Shown one piece after another: positions 51,522 through 59,429 of a DNA stretch of 64,000 bases; position 1 is the first letter of the stretch; each line of letters opens with the position of its first letter. This DNA comes from an uncultured Ruminococcus sp. (GTDB lineage Bacteria > Bacillota > Clostridia > UBA1212). Position numbers and translations under genes: made by a program. The notes beneath the pieces were generated by a model. That model saw nothing but the letters and a program-made list of their open reading frames with translations, searched no databases and was not told where the DNA came from. The stretch spans positions 25,750 through 89,749 of the forward strand of contig CADAZX010000013.1 of the NCBI GenBank assembly GCA_902792515.1, read 5' to 3'.

Positions 51522-54095
51522 ATGAAAAAATGTGACTTTAACGTAACGGGAATGAGCTGCGCCGCCTGTGTGGCGCACGTCGAGAAGGCGGCGCGCTCCG
51601 TAAAAGGAACCGACGGAGTCGTTGTCAACCTTCTCACAGGAGGCATGAGAGTCACAGGCGATTTTGACGAGAAAGAGATAATCAAAGCGGTGGAAGGCGC
51701 CGGCTACAAGGCCGAGGTCGCCGGCGCCGCCGCGGGTTCAAACTCATCCGGCGGAAAAACCGCAACAAAGAGCACTAAAGTAACGGCTGCCGAAGAGGCG
51801 GAGAGAAGAAGAGCCGACGTTAAAGACAGAATCGTCAGGCTCTCCGTTTCGGCCGTTTTTCTGGTGCTCATTTTCTACGTCTCGATGAGCTACTCGATGA
51901 ATATGTTCCCGCTTCCCGACGCCTTGCGCACAAACGCGGTCGCAGTCGGAATAATCGAGGAGATCATCGCGATGGCAGTCATTTTCGTCAACGCCGGCAT
52001 TTTCAAGACGGGTCTTAAGGGGCTTTTCAGATTCAAGCCCAATATGGATTCACTCGTCGCGCTCGGAACCGTTTCGTCGTTCGGCTACAGCTTCGCGGTG
52101 CTTCTTATTACCGCTCTTAAAGGCGACGCCGCGGCGCATCCCGACTTCTATTTTGAGTCGGCGGTTATGATTCTGACGTTCATCGGCGCCGGGAAGCTTC
52201 TCGAGGCTATCGCGAAGGGTAAGGCTTCTGACGCTGTAACCGCGCTCACGGAGCTTGCGCCGGACGACTGCACAGTTGTCAGGAACGGCGAGGAGATCAA
52301 GGTGAAAACGGCTGACGTAGCCGTGGGAGAAATAATTTCGGTGAAGCCGGGAGACAGGGTACCTCTTGACTGTGAGATCGTTTCCGGCGAGACAGAGATC
52401 GACGAGAGCCCCGTTACGGGCGAGAGCGTTCCGGTGTACAGAAAAGCGGGCGACAAAGCTATCTGCGGAACGGTGAATATAACCGGCGCGTTTTTAGCGA
52501 GAGTCACGGGCGCGAGCGGTGAGACGACGGTAGACAAAATGGCGCAGGCGGTAAGGGAGATCTCTGCCACAAAAGCGCCCGTATCGCGCGTTGCCGACAA
52601 GGTCGCGGCGGTCTTCGTGCCTGCGGTAGTGGCGATCGCGGCGGTAACGTTCGCGGCGTGGATGATAGGCGGGCAGACAGTCGGGTTCGCGCTGGCAAGA
52701 GCGGTTTCCGTGCTCGTTGTCTCGTGCCCGTGCGCGTTGGGTCTTGCGACACCTGTCGCGATAATCTGCGGAAGCGCGGCAGCGGCGAGGAACGGCGTAC
52801 TGTTCAAGACCTCCGAGGCGATCGAAAAGCTCGCGAAGGTGAGGGCCGTCATTTTCGACAAGACGGGAACGCTCACCGAGGGAAAAATGGCGGTCGCGGG
52901 CGTCGATATTACCGCGGATTCTGACGAACGTGAGCTTGTTCTCGCGGCGGCTTCGGCGGAGCAGGGCAGCACCCACCCGATCGCGGCGGCTATCGTCGAA
53001 TACGCCAAGGCGCATTTCGGAGACGTTTTTATAAAGACGGCCGCGGGCGGAGTTTTCACCTCTGTTCCGGGAAAAGGTGTCGTTCTCAAACTGCCTGACG
53101 GCGGCGAGGTGAGGTGCGGCAACGCGGATTTTGTAACGGGCGCGGGAGCTCACGCGGGGACGGAGGACAGTTTCCACGGGAGCGAAGTATTCGTCGAAAA
53201 GAACGGGAAATATCTCGGAAGAATTCTCCTCGAGGACAGCCTGAGAGCAGACGCCGCGGAGTGCGTTCAAAACCTCAAAAAGCGCGGATGCAAAACATAC
53301 ATGCTGACCGGCGACAACGAAAACGCCGCGCGCTACGTCGCGGAGAAAACAGGACTCGACGGCTACAGGGCGAAGCTCCTTCCCGCGGACAAGACCGGCG
53401 CGATAAAGGAGCTTTCTCAAGAGACCAAAACCGCGATGGTCGGCGACGGAATCAACGACGCCCCCGCGCTCACACAGGCGGACACGGGCATAGCTATCGG
53501 ATGCGGAACAGATATCGCGATCGAGGCGGCCGACGTCGTCATTACAGGCAGGAGCCTTGTTCAGGTCTCTGGAGCTGTCAGGCTTGCGCGCAAGACGCTG
53601 ACGGTCATTTACGAAAACCTTTTCTGGGCGTTCGGCTACAACATCATCGGAATACCGCTCGCGGCGGGCGTTTTCGGCCTCATCAACGGAACGTATCTCG
53701 ACCCGTCCTTCAGCGCGCTCGCCATGAGCGTCTCGAGCGTTCTCGTTGTCACGAACGCGCTCAGGCTGCTTCTGATCGGCGGAAAGTATTTTAAGAGCAA
53801 CCGTAGACCGGAAACGGTCACGGACGAAAACGCGGTCTGCGAAAACGGCTGCGCGATTCAAAAGGAGGAAAATAAAATGGTTGAAACTACTGTTGAAGTA
53901 ACCGGAATGATGTGCGGCAACTGCGAGCGCCACGTAAACAACGCTGTCAAGGGAGCCTTCGAAGTGGAGTCGGTCGTTTCCGACCACGAGAACAACAGGA
54001 CCGTTATCGTCTCGAAAAATCCGCTCGACGAGAAAAAACTGAGGGCGGTTATCGAGGAAGAGGGCTACAAGACCGGAAAAATACTTGTTAAATAA
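51522..54095 (+). CDS. copA: Copper-type P1B ATPase with N- and C-terminal HMA domains
   Basis: 857 residues. The N-terminal heavy-metal-associated domain has TGMSCAACV (CxxC at 13 and 16). The P-type core has TGE in the actuator loop (SPVTGESVPV), the CPC metal motif at 402-404 (SCPCALGLATP), DKTGTLTEGK with phosphorylated Asp446, HP in GSTHPIAAA, and GDGINDAPAL near 641. It exports Cu+ from the cytoplasm. A second HMA domain with MCGNC (798-801) is fused at the C-terminus, and an internal AGGAGG plus ATG at 53877 could make it separately as a CopZ-like chaperone. No CsoR or CopY gene is adjacent. Confidence 0.93.
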   Translation: MKKCDFNVTGMSCAACVAHVEKAARSVKGTDGVVVNLLTGGMRVTGDFDEKEIIKAVEGAGYKAEVAGAAAGSNSSGGKTATKSTKVTAAEEAERRRADVKDRIVRLSVSAVFLVLIFYVSMSYSMNMFPLPDALRTNAVAVGIIEEIIAMAVIFVNAGIFKTGLKGLFRFKPNMDSLVALGTVSSFGYSFAVLLITALKGDAAAHPDFYFESAVMILTFIGAGKLLEAIAKGKASDAVTALTELAPDDCTVVRNGEEIKVKTADVAVGEIISVKPGDRVPLDCEIVSGETEIDESPVTGESVPVYRKAGDKAICGTVNITGAFLARVTGASGETTVDKMAQAVREISATKAPVSRVADKVAAVFVPAVVAIAAVTFAAWMIGGQTVGFALARAVSVLVVSCPCALGLATPVAIICGSAAAARNGVLFKTSEAIEKLAKVRAVIFDKTGTLTEGKMAVAGVDITADSDERELVLAAASAEQGSTHPIAAAIVEYAKAHFGDVFIKTAAGGVFTSVPGKGVVLKLPDGGEVRCGNADFVTGAGAHAGTEDSFHGSEVFVEKNGKYLGRILLEDSLRADAAECVQNLKKRGCKTYMLTGDNENAARYVAEKTGLDGYRAKLLPADKTGAIKELSQETKTAMVGDGINDAPALTQADTGIAIGCGTDIAIEAADVVITGRSLVQVSGAVRLARKTLTVIYENLFWAFGYNIIGIPLAAGVFGLINGTYLDPSFSALAMSVSSVLVVTNALRLLLIGGKYFKSNRRPETVTDENAVCENGCAIQKEENKMVETTVEVTGMMCGNCERHVNNAVKGAFEVESVVSDHENNRTVIVSKNPLDEKKLRAVIEEEGYKTGKILVK
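53877..54095 (+). CDS. copZ: Internal in-frame start for a CopZ-like copper chaperone
   Basis: 72 residues, entirely within copA and in the same frame. AAGGAGG at 53862-53868 lies 8 bp before ATG 53877, an optimal ribosome site, and the peptide begins MVETTVEVTGMMCGNCERHV, exactly a stand-alone CopZ/HMA domain with CxxC. The preceding residues are a short hydrophilic linker, with no stop codon between the ATPase and this domain. It suggests a former separate copZ gene now joined by loss of the copA stop, with both fused and free forms possibly made. Confidence 0.6.
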   Translation: MVETTVEVTGMMCGNCERHVNNAVKGAFEVESVVSDHENNRTVIVSKNPLDEKKLRAVIEEEGYKTGKILVK

Positions 54096-54230
54096 CACAA
54101 GATGTGGTATAAATATATGGTTTGAACCGGATTCCAGCGGAATATGTGGTTTCCGGTTTAAATTTATCGCGGGGCGCGGACGCTTCGCGGGCGAAAATCG
54201 ACTTGAGAAGAATTAAGGGTACCGGTACAC

Positions 54231-55181
54231 TTGGAAAAGGCAGTTCCTGAGATCAAAGAGAATATCCCGGAAGGCACGGCCGCGGCAGATTACGCTGAGC
54301 CGGACGGAGCCGAGACCGCTCTGAGAAACGGCGCCGGAAACGGAGAGAACGGAGAGAACACAGAGGAACTTCTCGACCGCGAGGAAAACGGCTTCGGCAG
54401 CGTTAAGCTGAAGCTTGAGAACTTCGAGGGACCGTTCGACCTCCTTTTGACGCTTATCGAAAAGCAGAGCGTCGAGATCACCGACATCTCCATCAGCGAG
54501 GTCACCGACCAGTACCTGGCGGTCATTTTCGACAAGGGGGGCTTCAAGGTCGAGCTCGGCAGCGAGTTCCTCGTAATGGCCGCGACGCTCATCAGAATGA
54601 AAACGAGCCGGCTGCTTCCGAAGCCGCCCGCCGAGACGCCCCCCGAGGAGATGACGGAGGAGCAGCTCGCCGCCCACCTGAGACTTTACAGAGAGTACAA
54701 GCAGGCAGCCGAGAACCTGAACGTCAGGTACGAATTCTGGCAGGACGCGCTCTACAGGGAGCAGGAGATAATCGACTTCCCGAAGCTCGAGGAGGAGATA
54801 AAACTCGAACCCGCTTCGCTTATCGCCGGCTACGAGCGCGCGAGGCTCAGATTCGAGGCGTTCAGGAATGACAACAAGGAAAAGATGGACGTCATCCTGA
54901 AGATCGAAAAGGTCAGCCTCAGGGAGAAGATCAGCCAGTTCGTGAAGGTCTTCAAGCACAAGCTTAAGGTGACGTTTTCGGAGATGTTCAACACAAAGAG
55001 AAATTCCGTTCCGGAGGTCGTCACCGGCTTCCTCGCGGTGCTCGAGCTCAACAGGCGCGACAAGGTGAATCTGAATCAGAACGAGCTTTTCGGCGAGATC
55101 GAGATCACAAAAAAGACAGATGAATTTGACGACATGATGCTGAATCTGGAGGACTACGATGAGTGGGACAGCGCAAACTGA
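54231..55181 (+). CDS. scpA: Segregation and condensation protein A
   Basis: 316 residues, kleisin subunit of the SMC-ScpAB complex. FEGPFDLLLTLIEKQSVEI opens the conserved N-terminal SMC-neck-binding domain, AATLIRMKTSRLLP and AAHLRLYREYKQAAENL follow, and the C-terminal winged helix includes VTGFLAVLELNRR. The first ~55 residues are an Ala/Glu/Asn-rich extension not typical of the family. TTG 54231 is the best in-frame start but its ribosome site is weak (AAGGG). It overlaps scpB by 23 bp. Confidence 0.93.
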   Translation: MEKAVPEIKENIPEGTAAADYAEPDGAETALRNGAGNGENGENTEELLDREENGFGSVKLKLENFEGPFDLLLTLIEKQSVEITDISISEVTDQYLAVIFDKGGFKVELGSEFLVMAATLIRMKTSRLLPKPPAETPPEEMTEEQLAAHLRLYREYKQAAENLNVRYEFWQDALYREQEIIDFPKLEEEIKLEPASLIAGYERARLRFEAFRNDNKEKMDVILKIEKVSLREKISQFVKVFKHKLKVTFSEMFNTKRNSVPEVVTGFLAVLELNRRDKVNLNQNELFGEIEITKKTDEFDDMMLNLEDYDEWDSAN

Positions 55182-55872
55182 CGAAAAGAATACGGAAGTT
55201 TTCGAGCCGGCCGGCGAGGTGAGCGGATTCGACTTCGACGCGTTTATCGAGTCGGGCGCGGAGAGCGAAAACTCGGAGAGACTTTCGAGGGAGGAGGCCA
55301 TCGCGGAGGCGCTGGTTTTCGCGGCCGGCGAACCCGTGAGGATCGAGAGCATCGCGATCGCCACGAATCTGGAGAAAAAAGACGCGTACAAGCTCATGGA
55401 AAAGCTGCAGGAGCGCTACGAAAAGAGGCACGGCGGCATCATTTTGAGAAGACTCGACAAGTCGTTCCAGTTTTCGACAAGGCCGGAGCTGCGCGAGAAC
55501 CTCAGGAGCTTTTTCGAAAAGCCCGGAAGCACGGGACTCAGCCGCGCCGCCATGGAGACGCTCTCGGTCATTTGCTACAACCAGCCCGTAACGCGCGCCG
55601 GCATCGAGTACGTAAGAGGAGTCAACAGCGACGGCGTTCTTGTCAGGCTCATCGAAAAGGGCCTTGTGGAGGAGTGCGGCAGATCGGACGCGCCTGGAAG
55701 ACCGATCCTCTACGGGACGACAGTGAAATTCCTGCAGGCGATGGGAATCGAAAAGCTCTCGCAGCTTCCGCAGGTCACGAGAATCGTTATCAACGAAGAG
55801 GCTCCCTCCGAGAAATTCGGCGCGGACGGCGCGGGACAACCTGATGAAAACACAAACGAGGCGGAGCCCTGA
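55159..55872 (+). CDS. scpB: Segregation and condensation protein B
   Basis: 237 residues. Two winged-helix domains: EEAIAEALVFAAGEPVRIES at ~45 and LSRAAMETLSVICYNQPVTRA at ~130, then IEYVRGVNSD, LIEKGLVEECGRSDAPGRP and ILYGTT, matching ScpB. It dimerises and binds ScpA in the condensin complex. The ATG lies inside scpA with GGAGG upstream. The flanking N- and C-termini are acidic, low-complexity tails. Confidence 0.95.
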   Translation: MSGTAQTDEKNTEVFEPAGEVSGFDFDAFIESGAESENSERLSREEAIAEALVFAAGEPVRIESIAIATNLEKKDAYKLMEKLQERYEKRHGGIILRRLDKSFQFSTRPELRENLRSFFEKPGSTGLSRAAMETLSVICYNQPVTRAGIEYVRGVNSDGVLVRLIEKGLVEECGRSDAPGRPILYGTTVKFLQAMGIEKLSQLPQVTRIVINEEAPSEKFGADGAGQPDENTNEAEP

Positions 55873-55921
55873 AAGGCTCCCCTTTAATATATTCAGCGTT
55901 TATTAAAACGGAGGATCATTT

Positions 55922-56653
55922 ATGGACACAGTTAAAATCGACAGGAAAAACGTTTTGATGGTCGCGCACCGCGGCCTTTCCGGCATCGAGACCGAGAACA
56001 CCAACCTCGCGTTCGTCGCCGCCGGAAACCGCTCCTACTACGGTATCGAGACCGACGTGCACTTTACCGCCGACGGAAAGTTCGTTATCATTCACGACAA
56101 CAACACCGGCAGGGTCTCGAAGGAGGCTTCGCTCGACGTCGAGACGACGGACTACGAGACGCTGAAAGGCATCAGACTCGCCGACAGAGAGGACGGCGCG
56201 ACAAGGCGCGACATAATCATTCCAGACCTCGACGACTACTTCAAGATCTGCCGCCGCTACGGAAAGGTCTGCGTTCTTGAGATCAAAAACACAATGACCC
56301 GCGAAATGCTTGAGACGATCGTCGAAGCCGCAAAGGCGAGAGATTACCTCGAAAACGTCATTTTTATTTCGTTTACGCTTTCGAACCTGCTCTGCCTCCG
56401 CGAGATCACGCCGGACAACCAGAGAATTCAACTCCTCTGCGGAGAGCTTGACGACGGCACGATCGACTATCTCGCGGAGAGAAAAATCGATATCGACATC
56501 CACTATCCGACGCTTTTCGCGCACCCGGAGTACATGGAAAAGTTCCGCGCCCGCAATATGAAGGTCAACTGCTGGACGTGCGACAACCCGGACGACGCGA
56601 AAAAGCTCATCGAAATGGGCGTCGACTTCATCACGAGCAACATTCTGGAGTAA
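55922..56653 (+). CDS. Glycerophosphodiester phosphodiesterase
   Basis: 243 residues, no signal peptide, so cytoplasmic (UgpQ-like). GDPD TIM-barrel motifs: VAHRGLSGIETENT (catalytic His-Arg), GIETDVHFTADGKFVIIHD (Glu, Asp, second His), VLEIKN (Glu-Lys), and VNCWTCDNPDDAKKLIEMG at the C-terminus. It releases glycerol 3-phosphate from deacylated phospholipids. GGAGG at about 55911 precedes ATG 55922. It follows scpB by 49 bp. Confidence 0.92.
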   Translation: MDTVKIDRKNVLMVAHRGLSGIETENTNLAFVAAGNRSYYGIETDVHFTADGKFVIIHDNNTGRVSKEASLDVETTDYETLKGIRLADREDGATRRDIIIPDLDDYFKICRRYGKVCVLEIKNTMTREMLETIVEAAKARDYLENVIFISFTLSNLLCLREITPDNQRIQLLCGELDDGTIDYLAERKIDIDIHYPTLFAHPEYMEKFRARNMKVNCWTCDNPDDAKKLIEMGVDFITSNILE

Positions 56654-56692
56654 AAAAAGGCGCGAACGGACCGCCGCCGGCACGAAAACCGC

Positions 56693-56721
56693 TTGAACGC
56701 GGGCGCGTTTTAAACTATAAT
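56693..56721 (+). promoter_or_regulatory. Sigma-A-type promoter of the Fe-S scaffold/GGGtGRT operon
   Basis: TTGAAC (56693-56698), 17-bp spacer, TATAAT (56716-56721). Confidence 0.8.
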
Positions 56722-56773
56722 AAAGAATGGTGCGGAAACGCACTTGAAAATCAAACAAGGAGTACTTTTATCT

Positions 56774-57475
56774 ATGAGCGAACTCGTTTATTCAAAGGAC
56801 GTTGAAGAGATGTACTGCGTCGCGAAGGGCTGCGACCACGGTCCCGCGCCGCTTCCCGAAGAGGGCAAGTGGATCCAGGCGAAGCAGATCGGCGACATCT
56901 CCGGTTACACACACGGCGTGGGCTGGTGCGCGCCTCAGCAGGGTGCCTGCAAGCTCTCCCTCAACGTAAAAGAGGGCGTTATCGAAGAGGCTCTTGTCGA
57001 GACTATCGGCTGCTCCGGAATGACTCACTCCGCGGCTATGGCTGCCGAGATTCTTCCGGGCAAGACCATTCTTGAAGCTCTCAACACCGACCTCGTTTGC
57101 GACGCCATCAACACGGCGATGCGTGAGCTTTTCCTCCAGATCGTGTACGGACGCACGCAGTCCGCGTTTTCTGAGGGTGGCCTCGTTATCGGCGCCGGCA
57201 TGGAGGACCTCGGAAAAGGTCAGCGCTCGATGGTCGGCACAATGTACGGCACGAAGGCCAAAGGCGTCCGCTACCTCGAGATGACCGAAGGCTACTGCAC
57301 CAGAATGGCGCTTGACGAAGACGACCAGGTTATCGGCTACGAATTCGTCTCTCTCGGAAAGATGACCGACTTCATCAAAAAGGGAATGGAGCCCAACGAA
57401 GCTTACGAGAAGTCTAAGGGCACTTACGGCCGTTTTGCCGAGGCGGCGAAATACATCGATCCGCGCAAGGAATAA
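56774..57475 (+). CDS. NifU/IscU-like iron-sulfur cluster assembly scaffold
   Basis: 233 residues, longer than IscU (about 130). The IscU-like core has IEEALVETIGCSGMTHSAAMAAE and LNTDLVCDAI, with additional cysteines in GWCAPQQGACKLSL and GYCTRM that could bind a cluster. An N-terminal ~45-residue extension with AKGCDHGPAPLPEEGKW is specific to the Clostridia subgroup. It is followed 15 bp later by the GGGtGRT gene, a conserved pairing in anaerobic Firmicutes. The role in cluster assembly is inferred from the family; the partner's function is unknown. ATG 56774 is preceded by AGGAG; the longer frame to 56744 lacks a site. Confidence 0.85.
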   Translation: MSELVYSKDVEEMYCVAKGCDHGPAPLPEEGKWIQAKQIGDISGYTHGVGWCAPQQGACKLSLNVKEGVIEEALVETIGCSGMTHSAAMAAEILPGKTILEALNTDLVCDAINTAMRELFLQIVYGRTQSAFSEGGLVIGAGMEDLGKGQRSMVGTMYGTKAKGVRYLEMTEGYCTRMALDEDDQVIGYEFVSLGKMTDFIKKGMEPNEAYEKSKGTYGRFAEAAKYIDPRKE

Positions 57476-57490
57476 AGGAGGGTGAGAGCT

Positions 57491-58492
57491 ATGGCAAATT
57501 TTGAAGGTTATGAAAGAAGAGAGGCCAAAATCCTCGAAACTCTGAAAAAGTACGGCATCAACTCCATCGACGAGTGCAAGGAAATCACCCTCGCGAAGGG
57601 CATCGACTGCGACTCCATAGTCCGTTCCACTCAGCCCATCTGCTTCGAGAACGCCGTCTGGGCCTACACGGTCGGCTGCGCTATCGCAATCAAAAAAGGC
57701 TGCAAGAAGGCCGCTGACGCCGCCGCCGCTATTGGCGAAGGTCTCCAGTCCTTCTGCATCCCCGGCTCCGTCGCCGAGAACAGAAAAGTCGGCCTCGGAC
57801 ACGGCAACCTCGGCAAAATGCTCCTCTCCGAGGAGACTGAGTGCTTCTGCTTCCTCGCCGGACACGAATCCTTCGCGGCTGCCGAGGGCGCTATCAAGAT
57901 CGCGCTCAACGCCAACAAAGTCCGCTCCAAACCGCTGAGAGTCATCCTTAACGGCCTCGGAAAAGACGCCGCGATGATTATCTCCAGGATCAACGGATTT
58001 ACTTACGTTCAGACGGCTTTCGATCCCTACACCGAGACCGTTACGATCGTGAAAGAGACTCCTTACTCCAAGGGACCGAGAGCCGACGTACGCTGCTACG
58101 GCGCCGACAACGTTCCCGAGGGCGTCGCGATCATGAAGCTCGAAAACGTGGGCGTTTCCATCACCGGCAACTCCACGAACCCGACAAGGTTCCAGCATCC
58201 GGTCGCCGGCACCTACAAGAAGTGGTGCGTCGAGAACGGCGTTAAATACTTCTCCGTTGCTTCCGGCGGCGGCACGGGCAGAACGCTTCACCCGGACAAC
58301 ATGGCCGCGGGACCTTCCTCGTACGGTATGACCGACACGATGGGCAGAATGCACAGTGACGCTCAGTTCGCGGGCTCGTCCTCCGTTCCGGCTCACGTCG
58401 AGATGATGGGTCTTATCGGCGCAGGCAACAACCCGATGGTCGGTATGACCGTCGCGTGCGCGGTCGCGGTCGAAGAAAGCTTCAAAAAATGA
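57491..58492 (+). CDS. GGGtGRT protein
   Basis: 333 residues, cytoplasmic. The eponymous motif ASGGGTGRTLHPDNMAAGP is present near residue 258. Other conserved blocks are YGINSIDECKEI and IVRSTQPICFENA at the N-terminus, LGHGNLGKML, CFCFLAGHESFAAAEGAIK, and a C-terminal MGLIGAGNNPMVGMTVA. The family is known by name only, with no demonstrated reaction. It always occurs in anaerobes, typically beside an NifU-like scaffold as here. AAAGGAGGGTGA precedes ATG 57491. The operon ends at a strong terminator at 58566. Confidence 0.9.
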   Translation: MANFEGYERREAKILETLKKYGINSIDECKEITLAKGIDCDSIVRSTQPICFENAVWAYTVGCAIAIKKGCKKAADAAAAIGEGLQSFCIPGSVAENRKVGLGHGNLGKMLLSEETECFCFLAGHESFAAAEGAIKIALNANKVRSKPLRVILNGLGKDAAMIISRINGFTYVQTAFDPYTETVTIVKETPYSKGPRADVRCYGADNVPEGVAIMKLENVGVSITGNSTNPTRFQHPVAGTYKKWCVENGVKYFSVASGGGTGRTLHPDNMAAGPSSYGMTDTMGRMHSDAQFAGSSSVPAHVEMMGLIGAGNNPMVGMTVACAVAVEESFKK

Positions 58493-58565
58493 GTTTTGGC
58501 GCAAAAGTGACTGATTTTTACAGGTTTACCTGCCAGAGATCGCTTTAGCAGTCATATAAAATCGA

Positions 58566-58612
58566 ATGCACACGTCATTTTGAGATAATCAGGATGACGT
58601 GTGCGTCTTTTT
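58566..58612 (+). terminator. Rho-independent terminator
   Basis: GCACACGTCAT (58568-58578) pairs with ATGACGTGTGC (58594-58604), followed by GTCTTTTTTG. It closes the Fe-S/GGGtGRT operon and marks the left edge of a compositional change. Confidence 0.9.
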
Positions 58613-58654
58613 TGTGAGGTTTTGTATAATAATATTGCGTCGGGAAAAACTGAA

Positions 58655-59050
58655 ATGATCACTTCCAGGGAAAGTTGCGAACGCTACCTGAATGACTGTA
58701 GAACCGGGAATTTAAGAGAGGGAACGATAGGACATTACCGACAAAGTTATGTCCGGTTTTACAAGTACTTCGATCCCGAAATGCCCCTTTCTGATTTTTG
58801 CGAGAAGGACTATCAGAACTATATTCTGCACCTGAAGTCATTCATCAGTAACGATCAAAGCATTAATTCATATCTGAGAGACTTGATAACGACGATTCAT
58901 TTCCGGAACAAAGAAGGATGGGTAAAGCCATTCAAAATGAGCGCTATTAAAGTTGATAAGCAACAGGTAGAGACCTATTCTGAAAGTGAATTAAAAGCGC
59001 TCTTGAAGAAGCCGAATATCAAGAAGCGTGCCTTAGTCCAAATTCATTAA
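58655..59050 (+). pseudogene. Truncated tyrosine recombinase/integrase
   Basis: About 131 residues. YLNDCRTGNLREGTIGHYRQ and FYKYFDPEMPLSDFCEKDYQ form the SAM-like core-binding domain of phage-type integrases, and VDKQQVETYSESELKALLKK is the usual hinge before the catalytic domain. The frame then stops at IH after RALVQ, so the catalytic Arg-His-Arg-Tyr part is missing. An in-frame GTG at 58601 lies inside the terminator hairpin. Downstream, 59042-59128 has another short open stretch in a different frame (WHNVIALLENEGGI), possibly another remnant. AT-rich compared with flanking genes. It signals a past integration event. Confidence 0.75.
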
Positions 59051-59114
59051 ACCATGGCATAATGTGATTGCTCTTTTAGAGAATGAGGGCGGAATAAATC
59101 AAGTTAAGAGTGGC

Positions 59115-59143
59115 TTGACAATATGAATTATGATAAGTACAAT
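59115..59143 (+). promoter_or_regulatory. Consensus promoter upstream of the GH36 gene
   Basis: TTGACA (59115-59120), 17-bp spacer, TACAAT (59138-59143). Transcription would begin near 59150 and run through the membrane-anchor remnant into the GH36 gene. Confidence 0.65.
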
Positions 59144-59144
59144 A

Positions 59145-59429
59145 ATGTCATACGGCGACGGCGAGTTTACGCATACGGTCAATATTGACCCCGCTCCCGC
59201 AACATAAGCGCCTGACGCGGACAATACCGCGGCCGCTTCGTCCGATCTGTCCCCGGCCGCTTCGTCCGATCCGCCCGATCCGTCCGGAAACGGCGACCTG
59301 CACAGCCGGACCGTGCACAACTCCGGCAGGACCGCCGCGATCGTCATCGGCGCCGTTTGCGCAGCTGCGACCGTGGCGGTTGCAGCCGTTCTGATTATCA
59401 AAGCGCATAACATAAGGAAAACCAAATGA
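59145..59429 (+). pseudogene. C-terminal remnant of a membrane-anchored protein
   Basis: The frame reads SYGDGEFTHTVNIDPAPAT, then TAA at 59205-59207, then continues in the same frame with an Ala/Ser/Asp/Pro-rich linker, a hydrophobic helix (AAIVIGAVCAAATVAVAAVL) and a basic tail NIRKTK, ending at 59427-59429. This is the layout of an extracellular protein's C-terminal anchor, broken by a stop and without an N-terminus. Its TGA overlaps the ATG of the GH36 gene (ATGA), as in translationally coupled genes. Confidence 0.6.

Noticed and set aside
52494..54098. 534-codon antisense frame across copA
   Set aside because: It is a shadow of the copA frame; its sequence is Arg/Asp/Val-rich low complexity and it has no ribosome site.
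56792..58504. 570-codon open frame on the minus strand
   Set aside because: It lies fully antisense to the Fe-S scaffold and GGGtGRT genes, which have recognised motifs. Long antisense frames are expected from the codon bias here.
58601..58654. N-terminal extension of the integrase from GTG 58601
   Set aside because: It starts inside the 3' arm of the terminator hairpin and has no ribosome site.
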